Positions 1 through 15,400 of a stretch of DNA of 64,000 nt are shown here, piece by piece. How positions within the stretch are numbered: position 1 is the first letter of the stretch; the number at the start of each line of letters is the position of its first letter. The translations under genes were made by a program, and so were the position numbers. Source of the stretch: Theristus sp. LFF4_11 (taxonomy: Eukaryota; Nematoda; Chromadorea; Monhysterida; Xyalidae); assembly GCA_030248135.1 (NCBI GenBank), contig JASANC010005553.1:86682-150681 (forward strand). Reading direction: 5' to 3'. The notes below the pieces were generated by a model. It did no database searches, was not told the origin of the DNA, and was given only the letters and a program-made list of their open reading frames with translations.

Positions 1-437
1 TGTGTAAAGTGCGGTGACATAGATTTCAACTAATGAATTTGATGGGACGATTCGTGTTGGTTCATCAATCCATGGGGATGCCCAATTAGACCGCCTTCCG
101 CGAATGCTTCCCATCATAGTTTTTTTGAAGGGAAAAAATGCTTGACTTAATCGATAATCCAGGGCCCGACAAATTACAATGATCTGTGTATAAACAATAT
201 TTTTAGTAAGAGCGTCATCACTTTTTATATGAGTTTCTTGAATGAGAATACCAACTCTGTAATATTTGGTGCTCACTGTGGTAATTCCATTCCACACCGT
301 AGCACGAACATACCAATGACCAAGCTTCGCAAACAAATGACTATGGTTGTTTAAGATAGAACGATTTGTTTTTTCAACGTCAGTTTCAATGCCATCAGGA
401 TCGTGGAAATAAAAATTGACACGATATTTGTTGGAAC
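1..437 (-). CDS. Long exon after the PKD array, cut by window edge
   Basis: Minus-strand frame is open from the acceptor TTCTTGCAG at 444-438 to the window end (at least 145 codons). Its phase (1) matches the upstream exon, together coding a Gly. It begins like a PKD strand pair ([14 protein letters not shown], then [12 protein letters not shown] at about residues 35-46) and then loses the module pattern, with an Arg-rich stretch [10 protein letters not shown]. It is far longer than any array exon, so it probably begins the post-PKD region (REJ-like in polycystins). That last point is inference. Confidence 0.75.
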
Positions 438-3400
438 CTGCAAGAAATCCGTTGAAGCAATTTAAACTATTAAACCTACAACCATCAAACGAACATTAAA
501 TCCGACTTTACCCGAAACAAACAATTCTGTGTCTAATGTCACAGTAAAAAATTCGTCATAAAACACGACAGCATTTGTGTGTATTGTCGGTCGTTTCCAA
601 TGTGTTTGTGTTAAGACGGGAAATATGTTTCGGGTGAGAGATAGTGTAGTAACGTTGTACTTATCAACGGCTTGCACCGTTAGAATTCTACTTGTTCCAT
701 TGGTGTTCTAAAACTGTGGAAAATAATAAAATCACTCTTTGTGATTTACAGTGGCGGCGAAAAGTTTGGAACTCCCTGCGTGCGCTGCATATCGCGCATT
801 TTTGTGTTATTACTATGCAAATAAACAGTAAATTTTTGATTTTTGGAACAAGCAATTGTTGTGTTCATAAACACTAGCATGTGTTGGGGAGAGACGCACA
901 ATAAAAGCACGCATATACCACCACACACGCGCGCTCGCATGGGGGTTTCCAAACTTTCGGCCGCCACTGTAATTCAGTAGAATAAAACATAGTTTATAAT
1001 GTGTGCACCGCACCGTAAAGGCCGGCAGCACGTATTCGAGTGTCAGATCCGACGAATTAACAGCTTCAACTGTATAAATCATGTCGTCGTAATAAATGTT
1101 CCATTTGCTTAAAAGCCCTGAAATACTTCAAAAGAAATACTTCTTCACTAAAAATTGTTTTCATTTACTGCTCAACAGCTTTAAGAAACAATTCCGAAAT
1201 TCAAATCAACAATAAATAATTTATTTTACCGCTTGACAGCATGGCAAAAATACTAAATGTGGCGTCGCGAGGAACAGTGATTCCATGTGCTCCATCGGCG
1301 TCTGTGGTATATGCGTACGTTATTGGATGCACTGAGACATTTGTTGTGTTTATGTCTGACGACCACGAGAACAAATTCACAGCAAAGAACGTTAATTGCT
1401 CTAGTGGCACATACACCACAACCTAAAAATGAATAATCCAGTAATAAGGACAACAACGACACAGAATAAAGTTGTATTTTTTTAAGATTTCCATGATCTC
1501 AGTTTTACTTGACGTTACCCATGACGTTTATTTCTGCGGTTGTTCAAAAAATTGAAACTATAATTATCTAAAACACAAACTTAGTGTAGACAGTGCTTAT
1601 AAGTTATTGATGAAAGCTACCGTATTACCCCCATTAAACCCCCCCCACCATTAATCCCCCCCCCCACCAATAAACCCCCACCCCCCCGACCAGTTTCCGA
1701 ATAATCCCCCCCACAAATAATCCCCCATGGGGGTTAATTGGAAACCTGTTTGAAACACATACCCAGCGAATTCAGTGGCTGGTTGCAGTGAAAATGATGA
1801 AATTGTGCTACCAAAGGCCCCAAATGGATGAGTTAATGGTAATTTCATTACAAAAGGCTGTTACAAAAGGAAATCTCTGTGAAAAGTAGAAGTTTCTTCA
1901 ACCCCCCCCCCACCAATAAACCCCCATCCCTAAAAGTCGCTGACGTATTAATCCCCCATGGGGGTTTATTGGGGGTAATACGGTATTTATGAGTTTTTTT
2001 AATGTTTATGCTTTATGGACTTGGACTACTATTTATTGACTACTACTTTATAGACTACTACTTTGGACTTTTGACCAACCAGCAAGTTGCATAGTAATAA
2101 ATACACATGTTTGCCTATACACCGTACAAAAACCACACATATACTGCACAAACAGGGAATACTTTGGCAAACTTTGATGTCGTTCTATTCAGCATCGTTT
2201 ACCGTTGACAGAAATACATTTTAAATGTTATAACACTAAAACTACTTACAGTCCCAGCTACACCAAGATCTGCCTCTAGTTCATTGAGTACATTTGAGAG
2301 ACGCAATGACAACGCATATATGCCGTGTTGCGCGAATGACACGTTCAACGACTCTGTCCTGCCAGACGCAATCATTCTGTCCGAGCTCCAAAGGCTCCAA
2401 GACCCGTTAGCGCATTCTAGACGTTATTTTGTATGTTATTTACTGCTAAAGATGTGCAGAAAAATGTAACAACCTGAAATAAATTTTTGCTTACGATCTA
2501 ATGCAAAGAGGCTAAGTGGTGGATCAGTTATTATTGTAGCCGTTGCTGCTTCGTTTTCCGTTAATATATCTCCGGGTACAATTGTGATTGTAAGTTTGTT
2601 GTACATAGTTCGCACAGGTATCACTTTCCGTTGCGCGGTTGCTTTCTCAATCCCATAGAGTTCAAAGGCTTCGATTTTCATATTGTCAGCAATGTCCTTC
2701 TGTTCAATTCATATCAAGTTCAGTGTAGAAGTTTAAAACTTGTGTGATGTTCAGTCCACCTGGAAAATATGTGCAACATGACGTAATGACCAACCAATCA
2801 GCGCTGAGAATTGCTCATGACCAACCAATCAGCGCTGAGAATTGCTCATAACCAACCAATCAGCGCTAAAAATTGCTATGACCAACCAATCAGCTAGTTG
2901 CATATATTAGCGAGATAGACTAGAGACGTAGCTAGTTGCATATATTAGCGAGATAGACTATACGTACAACATAAAACCAAAAAAATCGTTTAACCGTATG
3001 TTGCGGTAGTTCATAACTCAAAACAAGGTCGTCGGGCAAGGTGCTGTTCACAAAGTGCACAACGTTATTGTACCAAATGGTCCAATGACTCAGCAAACCT
3101 ATTGCATTAAAAGTATGTACAAACAAGTCCAAAAGAAGAAAGGCCGACGATATTTTGCGAAACAAAGTCCGAAAAGCGCCAGTAAGTCCCATAGAAAAAA
3201 TACAGGGCGAGCCAAAAAAATCTGTGATCCAAAAGTAAACTTTGCATATTTATTGAGAGAAATTTTTTGTTTTATCTAACTCTACCACTCAGAAACTTTG
3301 CAAAAAAAGTTTTTTTCCCATGTGTCCCAATGTTTTAGAACGTAATTTAGAATTTGGAACATTGCTTGAGAAGTGTTCTAAGACAATTATTGTGTTACAA

Positions 3401-6400
3401 TTTTATTTACAAACTTCCATCACATGAAGCACAGCAACGCTTTGAATTTTAAGATTCAACATTGTCGATCTCGGACGCAATTCAGACGTTTGTGTCAATT
3501 TGAAACAACTGGTAGCCTTTGATAGACTTCAAATCTTGCTACAAACAGAATTATCTCCTGCACCTTTGTTCACCAATTCAAACGGCTGCCATGAACGGTT
3601 GACGTCCCACTATACAACGTCCCAGCATCAAACAGTATGGGTCATTATGACTTCGGTTTTTTGTGCAGGTTATGTGATATACAAAACTGTTGTTACAAAA
3701 CATTGTTGCGCAAGTCTGCTTGGATTTACACCTCAGGAGCTCTTTGCACTGCATTAGCGTTTTTATATGTGATTTAGGTGGACAGAACCTTTCTCTTTCA
3801 TGTTGATCTTTTAAGCTTTAACAATTGCACAATGTGTATGATGACACATGTAGTCCAACAACAGCAAAAATTGGAACTGTAATTCGCATGCAAATGCAAC
3901 ACTGCAAATGTACAGGGTGGGCCAAAAAAAGGTTCCAATTCTAAAATGCTCTCACTGGCGTGTGCTGAGGTGTTTAGAGCTGAAAATTGGAACACTATTA
4001 TAAAACATTTGGAGGTTTTTCTGACCAAATTTTTTTTCACGGTATGTTGTTCCTATCACTCACTACAGCAGAATATCTGAAAAACATGAAAAATGGTGAA
4101 ATGCAGAGGGTTAATTTAGCTGTAACAAAGACCAAATGATGAACGTTGGTAACAACCCGAGTGTTCACAACACAAAAAAAGATGAAATAAACAATACGCA
4201 CATGCAGTAGCTTGGAAATGCCGAATGCTGAATTGCATTTGAACCGTCTTTGATCAACCTGATGTTTCACTTCGAGTCTGAGCGTGCGTGAGCGGTTCTG
4301 CCCAGAACAGGTGCGAATTTATCTTTCCAAATGCAAACTGTTTTTTCTTTTTTTTAATTTACACAGTTTGCCACTCTGATACAACATTTTTTACCATAGC
4401 ACTGGTTATTTTCTGCAGTGAAAGATGCAATTCCATTTTCAGTCGTTGCTACCATCATGGTTAAGTGGGCGGCAGAGAAGTGAGTCTGATCTGCCAATTG
4501 GTGCAAACATGCGAATAACTTTTTAATAGTGATTCGGCAATTTGTACAAAATTCAATTTTACCCCGCATGGCGATACATCAGTTTGGAAGTCTGTTTTTG
4601 AGCAATGATAAACAGTGAGATTATGGATGAACGTTGTTTTTCGTCAAAAAACGCATTTTTTGAAAATTGCATTGTAAAAAATGAACAGAGACGTTTAAAC
4701 CAAAAAAAATTTGATCACAAAAAACTCTCAAAGTGTTCTAACAGTGTTCCAAGTTTTAAGCCATGAGGTTCTTGTTACAGCCAATCAACCCTCTGTGTTT
4801 CACCACATTTGTCGATTTTTCAAGTTTTTTTTAGATATTCTGCTGTTTTGAGTGATAGGGGCAACATACCGTAACAAAAATTTGGTCAGAAAAACCTCCA
4901 AATGTTTTCTAATAGTGTTCCAATTTTCAGCTCTAAACATCTTAGCACACGCCAATGAGAGCATTTTAGAATTGGAACCTTTTTTGGCCCACCCTGTAGA
5001 ACAGCGCATCATAACATAACAGTGTCACTTTAATTGCTAAAAATTATTAATTCATTAAATGACGTACACTGGCACGTCAGTCTTTATTGCGCGATGTAGA
5101 ACTGTTTCACAATAAGTCGACTTTCCCCTTACGATACGATATCAGACTTCGTTCCAAGTCTGACCTTTTTCCCGTTGGACTTTTTTACACAATTTCTTGC
5201 AAGTAAAAGCTAACAATAGCACAAAATCAAAAACACAACTTCTTACGTTAAAATACTAAAATAACTTTTTCAAACCTTTAAACAGCTCGGCCTTAATTGT
5301 AACGTTGCCATCCAGCGGTACAACTATCCCACAAGAACCATCTGCCCCTGTGGGATATGCACCGTTGTTTCTCCAATCTCTTATATGCAAAAATTGAGGT
5401 GTCACCGTCAAATTTGATAGTGGTATGTACACAACGGCCTTAAAAAATTATTGTTATTGCTTGTAGGTCGTGACAAGTATATGTTGTTGAACTACGTACC
5501 GTTTCAATGACACCAGAAACATCTTTTGATAGTACGTTGAAAATTTCAACCGACAACGAATAAATACCATGCTCAAGAAACGTGATGTTCAACGGATTAG
5601 TTCGACCGCTCTTTAGCATATTACTCCCTGCCCATATGCTCCAGGAGCCGTTGACACACTCTTAAAATTGTTGAACATTTACTGACACTGAAATGAACTT
5701 CGAAGTATGGTTAACTCACAGAACATGTGTACAGCAAAAACATGAAATCGTACGGTCTAATGCGAACGCTCCAAGCTGAGGTAAAGTGGCAACCGTCACT
5801 GTTGCTGTTTCGTTCACTCTCAGCTGACGGCTTGGCGTAAGAGAGATAGAAATGTGCGTATACGTGGTCCGTACAGGTACAACCTTTTGTTCCATGATTG
5901 TTGTGTTTACGCCATACAACTCAACTGCCTCAACAGTGAGATTATCCGTGAAATCATTCTGCAATGATTTCCAGCTTTTTACATTTCCAGCTTTTTATAA
6001 TAAAAAGACAGAAAATTTCCTCATCTAAATTCTTTACTCCTCATTACCCAAGTCTTATATTCACTAACAAACTCTATTTTTTTTATTTCAACGGCTGGTC
6101 ATTGCTCGCGATAACACGGGAAACGTAAAAACAATAACATTGGCTATTTTTTGTGGACTGACATGGTGTTAAAACAGCAGACACATAGGACAAATGCAAC
6201 TCAAGTGCTGCGTGTGTATTGCATTTTTTGGAACTCGAATTACGCGTTATTTCATAAGCTACACACGCAGCTGAAATGCAGGCAAACTTATAAAATGTTA
6301 TGTTGAAACATAACCAATGTTGAAAGGTATGTTGCAACCTGAAAGCTAAATAAAAAAGTAGTACGTAGTATTTGGAAGTTTTAAAATGTTTTTTTCCAAT

Positions 6401-9400
6401 TCGAAAGGACCATTTGAAACATTGTTTTTTCCGTCTAGTTATTGCTAAATCATCTGTCGCGCTTGGCGGGATTCGAATTAGAAACACGCAACAATTGATT
6501 TCTGTGCCGTGCCGTGTTTTTTGTTCTCTGTTCTGTTCTGCACCAGCGAGTCTTCAAAAAATTATTTTCGTTACTAATTAAAGAAAACTCTCGTTCTGTC
6601 CGGTAGACCCCATCCCGGCGCGCTTCCAGCACTGAATGCAACGATTTCTGGTTTTGTCAGTGAGACGGATAAGCTTGCAAATTCAATAATCCAATTTAAC
6701 TTTGACGCGATTTATGTTTTTTTACCATGCAGAAACGCACCGCGCCAGATGATAGTGTTTATGTCATAATCATGTCAGTATCAAACCATGAAGCAATAAT
6801 GGTTTCTTACGGTGTGCTCTGGTAGCCTGTAGCGAAGCGTAAGATTATCATTTGAGGTCGCGTTTATTACGTGTGATTCACCGTTGTACTGGAGCCTCCA
6901 ATGACTTAATAAGCCTAAAAATCATAAATATCTTTTGCCAGTCACTGCGATAAAGTTTGAAAACACGTACAAATGCATGCATTTTCGCCGAACCTGTGGA
7001 CAGTGATGCATATATTGTAATGTTTCCATCCTGCGGAACCACAATTCCACAAGTGCCAATTGTTTCAGGATATATAATATCACTCGTACTGTTGTGTGTT
7101 CTCAAATGCAAAAATTCTGGAGCCACCACAAGGTTAGACAACGGTATGTATACAAGAACCTAAAATAATTCCGTTATGAAAATCACAAGTTGTAATCGGT
7201 GTTTGGGATATACAGTCTAACTGTAAGCTCATTGGTTCGTGATCACGTGATGCATGCATTCTGTGTAAGCAACGTTGTGGAGGCTGAGTTTGGTCTGCAC
7301 AAAATGCACGCATCATGTAATCCCCAACCAATAAGCTGGTTCATATGTTATGGAGTTAGACGGTATTGCATGTAATCGTTTTGAATACTTTTGGTCACCG
7401 AGTTGATGGCTTTGGTGTCCATTTCGGCTAATGCGTTTGAAATTTTCAGAGACAAAGGATATATTCCATGCTGATGAAATGTAACGTTTATCGACTCAGT
7501 TCTACCAATACTTAAAGGCATGCCTTTAGTCCAAATACTCCAAGTTCCATTGACGCATTCTGCAAAGAATTTTACATTTACATTTACAGTTTACAAACTG
7601 ATAAGAAATTTAATGAGTTAAAAAATTAAATGAATTAACGTACGGTCTAAGTCAAATCTACCCAGTGGTGGATCCGTGATAAGGGTGATCGTTGCAGTTT
7701 GGTTCACGAGTAACTGATTTCCAGGACTAATCAACATTGTTATGTTGGTGTACATTGTACGCACCGGAATGACTGGTTGGACAGATGTGGCAACTTCTAT
7801 ACCATACAATTCCAATGCTGTCACACTGATATTATCAGCAACATCGTTCTGCAAGCCAAAAAAAAACATTTGGGAAAATGATTACAGCCGAATCACTTGG
7901 GTTTACAATCTTCGGATGTTTATCTTGAGTAAACTAACCAAATGCTGCGGCAGATCGTACTCCAAATCTAGATTGTCTGGAGCGGTTACGTTGACCACAT
8001 AACTAATGTTATCGTATTGAACGCGCCAAAAACTTAAAAGTCCTAAAACGCAATTCAAATTTTGAACTATTGTTTCCAGACACTTGCTAGCTTTGCCTGA
8101 CACGCTAGCCTGTTGACAGATTGGCTTTAATTGTTATATTGCCATCCCGAGGTACAACAAATCCACAGTCTCCATAAGCATTTGATGGGTATAAAACGGC
8201 TCGTGTGTCCACCGAATTGTGCAATTTCATATACTTCGGAAGAACAGTCAGATTAGACAACGATATGTAAGCAACGACCTAAACCTAATCACATTGGTTA
8301 ATTATTTGATAAATTATTCTCAAAAATAGTGTGTTGAAAACATCCAGAGTTCACCTTGTCTAGAACGTCGGAATTGATGTCACTTAAAAAGTTCGAGATG
8401 CGCACCGACATAGGGTAAATACCGTGATTGAAAAATGTTACATTCATTGATTGAGAACGCCCGATTGCAAACAACGTCTCGTTACTCCAAACACTCCATG
8501 AACCGTTGACGCATTCTAAGACGGTTTCAATAATGTTTTATGTGCTGCTGCTAAAATCATTGCAGCAAATGAGAGTAAATACAAACCATCAAGAGCGAAT
8601 GATCCAAACGGTGGATCCGTAAAAATTTGTGCGGTTCCAATTTCGTTCATCTTCAACTGATTTCCAGGTACAAAAGATAATGAAATGTTAGCATATGATG
8701 TGCGCACTGGTATCACTGTGTGCTCTATTTTTGCAGTTTCTATTTCGTACAATCCTATTGCTTCGATCGTTAGATTGCTTGCAGCATCGCTCTTAAAAAC
8801 AGTTAATATGTTGTAAACAGGTGAAACTCTGTTCCTAGTGTGCTTATGTTGCTTTAACCAAACAGTTGCTTTTGTTTCGTTTCCAGTTTTTGCAAAAACA
8901 CCATATGTGTTAGAACTTATGCTAAATAGAAAAAAATAAAAGTCGCGTTCTGCCGTTAAAAAATAAGAAAAGATAAGTATGACATATTTTTTCAAACGTG
9001 TCTTACTGAAATGACGTCATGTGCCGCAAAACATGCGCTTGTCGTTCACAGCAAGCCAGACTTCCGTTTAGCCGATTTCCTCCCATAATCAAATGGGGAA
9101 TGTCGAATCAGTCACTTCAAACTTAAATTTTAGTGCCTGTAATTTGACAAACGGGCGTTTTCAAAGCAAATGACGTTATTTTAGTCTGGACACGTTTGAA
9201 TAAATCCACAATAATATCAAATACGGCGTCAGCATGTTTTTGAGAATTGTTTTAACTCACCACATGCTCTGGCAATTCGTAAAATATTGTCAAGTTATCT
9301 GGCACTGTGGCATTCACAACATAAATAATGTTATCGTATTGGATTTGCCAGCGACTCAAAAGACCTATAATACCATAGAGTTTGAAACAGTGGAGCAACG

Positions 9401-12400
9401 TCGAGGACTATAGCAAAATCAACGCTTGCCTTTTGAAAGTGCAGCCATAACCGTAATGTTACCGTCTTGAGGTACCACAAGGCCACAGTGTCCGTCAGCA
9501 TAAGATGGGTATGCTGTCAACTGATCATCAAGTGATTCCGGTAGTCGCAGGTTAATTGGAGTTACTGTCAAGTTCGACAGAGAAATATAAGCAACAACCT
9601 ACAATTGTTCTTTGTGTTTACCAATCAAGCTTTCAGACACCAATGGATATCCATCAATACAATTGCTCACCGTGATATTTACATTATAAACCAGGTCTGT
9701 TAGAAAATTGGAGATTCGTAGCAACAAGTGATATACTCCATGATCAGAAAAAGTTATGTTTGTGGATTGTTTTTGGCTAATTGTCACCAAACTGCCTGAT
9801 GTCCAAATACTCCAAGAACCATTTGTACATTCTAAAAAAAATATTTGCATTTCATTGGTAGTTTTATATCAACGTTAAATAATTTGCTTCACATACGGTC
9901 CAACGCAAAAATTCCGAGCGGTGGATGACTAATGATTGTTACAGTTGCACTTTCGTTTACTTCAAGTTCTCTCGACGGGACAATAGTCATTGAAACAAAG
10001 GTATACGTAGTCCGCACTGGAATCACCTCACGCACAGCAATTGTTGTGTTCACACCATAAAAGTCTACCGCTTCTATCGACAAGTTACCCCGACCATCGC
10101 TCTGTGTAAATTGTAAAAGGCATCAAATTCAAAGCTCAAAAGGTAAAACTTACACTTACACTTACACTGACAAATTCTTTTGGAAACATGTTTCTCCAAA
10201 TGTAAGCAGCTTCCTGCAGCTCCCTACATATTGGGCTACATTAGGAAATCATGTAGGTGTACAATATGTGCATATGGGTGCTCGTTCTTCTTGTAAATGT
10301 GTTTATAATGCTGGACGACACTGTTTTTATACCTTGCTGTTCTTTAAATCGTACAGAAGTAGTTAAACGCTGTTATTGTATCTTTCTTATTAAACGTGTC
10401 CCAATATGCTTTGCCCGCACAGACAGAGAAAATGTTTTATTGTTGTGCAGCAATTTGAAATCGGCAAAACTTAACGTACTCTGACGGCAGATGTGTGCAA
10501 GAATTTAGAATAAACTAATCAGAGTCATTTCTCACTGAATAAAATTATTTTATGTTATATTATGAACTACGTTCAAGCACGAAACAGCTTTTCAGTTGTG
10601 CGGCTTTTCCACACATCATTCAACATTACTCCGCCTCTTTCGCACGAAAAGAAAATACTTACTGAATGCCCTGGCAGGGTGAATATAAGCGTCAAGTTGT
10701 CTGGACCTGTTGCGTTAATTGTGTAATCAACGTTATTATATTGAACGCGCCAGTGACTAATTAGTCCTAAACAACTAATAAATTGATGAACAAACTAATG
10801 TTCCAAATTTATAAACAAAACGTTGAAAAACCTGTTGAAAGCGTCGCTTGTATTGTCATGTTTGCATCCTGTGGAACCACAAGACCGCATTGGCTATTAG
10901 CGTGACTCGGATACAAGATGTCAGTGTTGTTACCATCGGAATGTAAATGTAGTGGTATCACCGTCAAATTAGTCAATGGTATGAACACGATCACCTGACG
11001 TTAGAAACTAGTACACATAAACGAAATACAAAAACATAGCAGACAAACATGTGAATACATACAGTCTTAATTATGTCAGAATTCATTTCTGCCAGTACGT
11101 TTGATATTCGGAGCGATATTGGGTATACACCATGTTGAGACATTTCAACTACCAAAGTCTCAGCTTGCCCAACCGCAATCATTGTACTGGAACTCCAGAC
11201 GCTCCAAGAACCGTTGACGCAGTCTGAAAAAAATATTACCTTTTACACCTGTGCATTGATGTAATTAAATTCTTACGTTTAAACAATAATTGTTAGCAAC
11301 TCTACAGGCAAAAAACTAACGTTCAAAAGAAAACGTGCTGAGTTCCGGCACTGTTGTAATATTTAAACTAGCAAATTCGTTGATTTGCAAGTGAGTTCCA
11401 GGAGTGATAATTACGGAAATGTTGTCATACATCGTGCGCACTGGCACAATAGGAAAAACAGCTGTGACGACTTCGACTCCATACAATTCAAAAGCATTTA
11501 CGGTCAAGTTGCCAAGCAGATCGGACTATAAATGTGGGTGGGTTTTTTAATATAATGCAGAAAACAGCTTGACAATTTTTTAAACAATTTAGACAGTTTT
11601 TCCCAAAACGCGAAACAATACGCCCTGACTGTGTGCGGCGGCAGGTTGTAAACAAGCGTTAGGGCATCACGATCTGTGACGTTGATCAGAAATGTCTCGT
11701 TGTTATATTGAATTTGCCAGTGGCTCAATAGTCCTGAAATTTTTTCACACAGTGATTTTAAAAAAACTTACAAAATTTCTCGTCAATAAAATGCATTAAC
11801 CTGAATCAAGGGTTGCTGCAATTGTCATGTTTCCATCCATTGGTACAACAAAACCACAGTCCCCATATGCTTGCATGGGGTAATCGGTTGCGCTGTTATT
11901 TGAAGAATCGCCAAGATGCAAATAAATGGGTGTGACCGTCAGATTTGATAGCGATATGTATACCGTAATCTTGAAAGTATTCGAATACATTAGCAAAACA
12001 ACTCGTAATTTCAGGCTTAATTAGTTGCGCCATACACAGGAAAAACGATTTTTTTATGTCGTGAAATGCTAGCTTTAAATTTGCATGACCACGTGATAAA
12101 GTAGTCGTTTTACGCAACATATTTTCCATTCAACATAAAGCGCGAGTTTCTCGTTTTATGACTCATTTAATGTGGCGACTTATAAAGTGCATGAAATTTG
12201 CATTAAATGCAACATTTCCTGTTGCGCAGCTTCATTTATTGTCGTGTTTGTCTCTTTAGGTTTTCTTCCTTAAAATCCCTTTGATTATCAAACCGCTTTT
12301 CTCGCTCATCTGTGTGTCATTACAACTAGTACAGCTATTAGTGACGCAGGCCGCACCACACACATACGTACATTTCAAAGTTGTACAGAAGAGACGTCGT

Positions 12401-15400
12401 TTATCCGGTTATCAACAGTTTTGTTAGTGACACACACGCACACACATATGCCAAGGGTGTGGGAGACGTCGGTGTGCTGATCACCGACATTTTTACTGGT
12501 GACACACACACGCACACACACATGCCAACGGTTTGAGAGACGTCGGTGTGCTGATCACCGACATTTTTACTGGTGACACACACACGCACACACACATGCC
12601 AAGGGTTTGGGAGACGTCGGTGTGCTGATCACCGACATTTTTACTGGTGACACACACACGCACACACACATGCACAGGAAAAATAACTTTTTTATGCTCT
12701 CGTATGTTCCGTTTTTATTTATCTTTATGTCGACTTTGTGTCGTAACATAACGACAATAAAACGACTTTGTGTCGTAACATAAAGTTGCATGAGTATTCA
12801 TCGTATGCTATTTCACGCTGCAAAAAAACCTGTTTTACGCAACTGCATAAAGAAGGGACATTAAAAAGAGTGAAAATGCTGATTGGTTGTTCCGGCGCGG
12901 CCTGTAGTTATGTTCTAGCTTTATGTGCATAAAGTATGCATGAAAACTATCTTCATGCAGTTTGCATGTTCCATCATGTTCAAAATACTTTAAAACTAAA
13001 AATTGAAGGTCAAAACTATGAATTCATGGACCATTTTGTTTTTAAAACAGTACACATGTGTGTCGAGTACGTGCACATCATGAAATGTGCCAAAAAAACA
13101 AAAATAAGCAAGATTAAAAGTACAAAACACGTTCTAAAAAGTAAAAACATGTTGACGTGAAATGGGAGTGTTGTCGGTCACCAAAAAAGCCAAGTCTTTT
13201 GTGAGTTGTCCTTGCTGTCTGACTTGATCTTCCTGACAACCTGCCAACTAGCTTTACTGCACACACTAGTATGTTATTTCAAGTGTGAGTGAAAACACCA
13301 ATAACAACGCTGGCGTTCTCACTCACCGGTGATTGTTGTGGTAACATTTTCTGAATTGAAGTCAAATTTCACCAGCGCTCAGTCATCAGTGGTCAGCCAT
13401 CACCCGCAGTTTAAACATTTTAAACTGAACATTCATCTAATATGGATCTTGATAATAATGGAGATAGATCTTTATAGATGAGGTGATCATTAATTTAATG
13501 TCCCATTTTTATACTAGCGTCTGTGATTTTCGCAGTAAACAAAGCATAAAAAATAAACATTAAATTGATGATCACGATACACACCTAATCTTGCTAAGTA
13601 ACTGACGCACAGACTGGCTGACTCAGTACAGACTGTCAAGCTTCAGAATAACCGACTCTCACTGGCAGACTAAAAACTGACAACTGGAAATAAACAATCT
13701 GCAGGCAGCTCAGAATATGACAGACATTTTTAGGTGGAGGGGCTCCTACCCGGGGGTGCCAAACTTTTTTGGGGGTGAGGGTGTCTGCAAGTGAGACATC
13801 CCCGGGTAATCGGTTCTTGGCCCTGCATCACCCGGCAGTGCAGCTGGCCAGTGCAGTACCGAAGATGACGGACATTTTGGGGTGCAAAATTTTTTTGGGG
13901 AGTAGGGGGTAAGTGGAACCCCCGGTAACCTGCTAGGGGGGTGCACCGGATACTACCGTATTACCTCTATTAACCTCCCCCCCAAAATTAAACCCCCCCA
14001 AAAATAAACCCCACCCCTCGACAAGTTTCCAAATAATCCCCCCCCCTAAAATAATCCCCCATGGGGGATTATTGGAAATTTGTTTGAAACACATACCCAG
14101 CGAATTCAGTGGCTGTTGCAGTGAAAATGATGAAACTGTGCTACCAAAGGCCCCAAATGGATGAGTTAATGGTAATTTCTTTACAAAAGGCTGTTGTAAA
14201 AGGAAATTTCTATGTAGAGTAGAAGTTTCTGCGACTTCCTTCCTGCCATGGAAGGTATTTTTGCCATTTTGCCCACCCCTAAAATGGTTTCCAAATAATC
14301 CCCCACCAAACTACCGCCCCCCCAAAATAAACCCCCACCCCCAGAAGTCGCTGAAGAAATAAACCCCCATGGGGGTTTATTAGAGGTAATACGGTAATCG
14401 GTTTATGCACCCCCCCCCCCTCATCTTCGGTACAGGGCCAGTGTGCACGTGAGTGCAGTGTGTGTGGGTTTGCAGTCACTTAGTTTGACAGTAAGTTACT
14501 AGCAGGTTAGACGGATTTTCCTTGTGCAATTACATTATACACAAACAATTGAACAGACACGCTCTGGAGATAGATCTTGATAGATGAGGCGATCATTAAT
14601 TTAATGTTCCTTTTTTATACTAGCGTCTGTGATTTTCGCAGTAATCAAAGCATAAAAAAAGAAACATTAAATTGATGATCACGACACAAACCTAATTTTG
14701 CCAAGTGACCGACTTACAGACTGGCTGACTCAGTACAGACTGTCAAGTTTCAGAATAACCGACTCTCACTGGCAGACTTACAGACTGACAACTTGAAATA
14801 AACAATCTGCAGGCAGCACAGAAAATGACAGACATTTTGGCAAGGGGTACCCACGGGGGCGGGGGGGGGGGGGTCGAGTCGTGAAGGGTTGTCGGAGTAC
14901 CTACGGAGGCGAGGTCTCGCCCATGTTCGGAACTTTAACAGCACAATGCATAACTTCAAGGAACTTTTCCGCAACTGTTTTTAGCTGTCGCGAAACCAGT
15001 GAGTGAGGTGGGGCGGGTTGCTGAGTCATGAAGGGGATGTGGAAGTACCTACGGCGGGGGTCTCGAGTTTTGAGGGGTGGGTGTCACGGAACCCTCCCAC
15101 CCCCTCCACCCGCACGAGGCGCAACTTCGCGCTAGGAAGGACACCACCTCACATCTTCGGTACTGTGTAAAGGTACATATGTAAGTCATACCAAGTTGCG
15201 CAGTAACAGACTGGCAGTATCATAGACATAAACTCACAGAGTCTGCCACAGATGAATGCCTAGCTACCTTGCAAGGTAGACGTTTAGAGATTCATACGCA
15301 GACCTGCCAGATTCCAAACTGCAGTCTGGTTAATTTACACTGTTGGTTTACTTGGCTGACATTTGAAAACTTGTTTTTATACATTGAAACGTTGATTACA

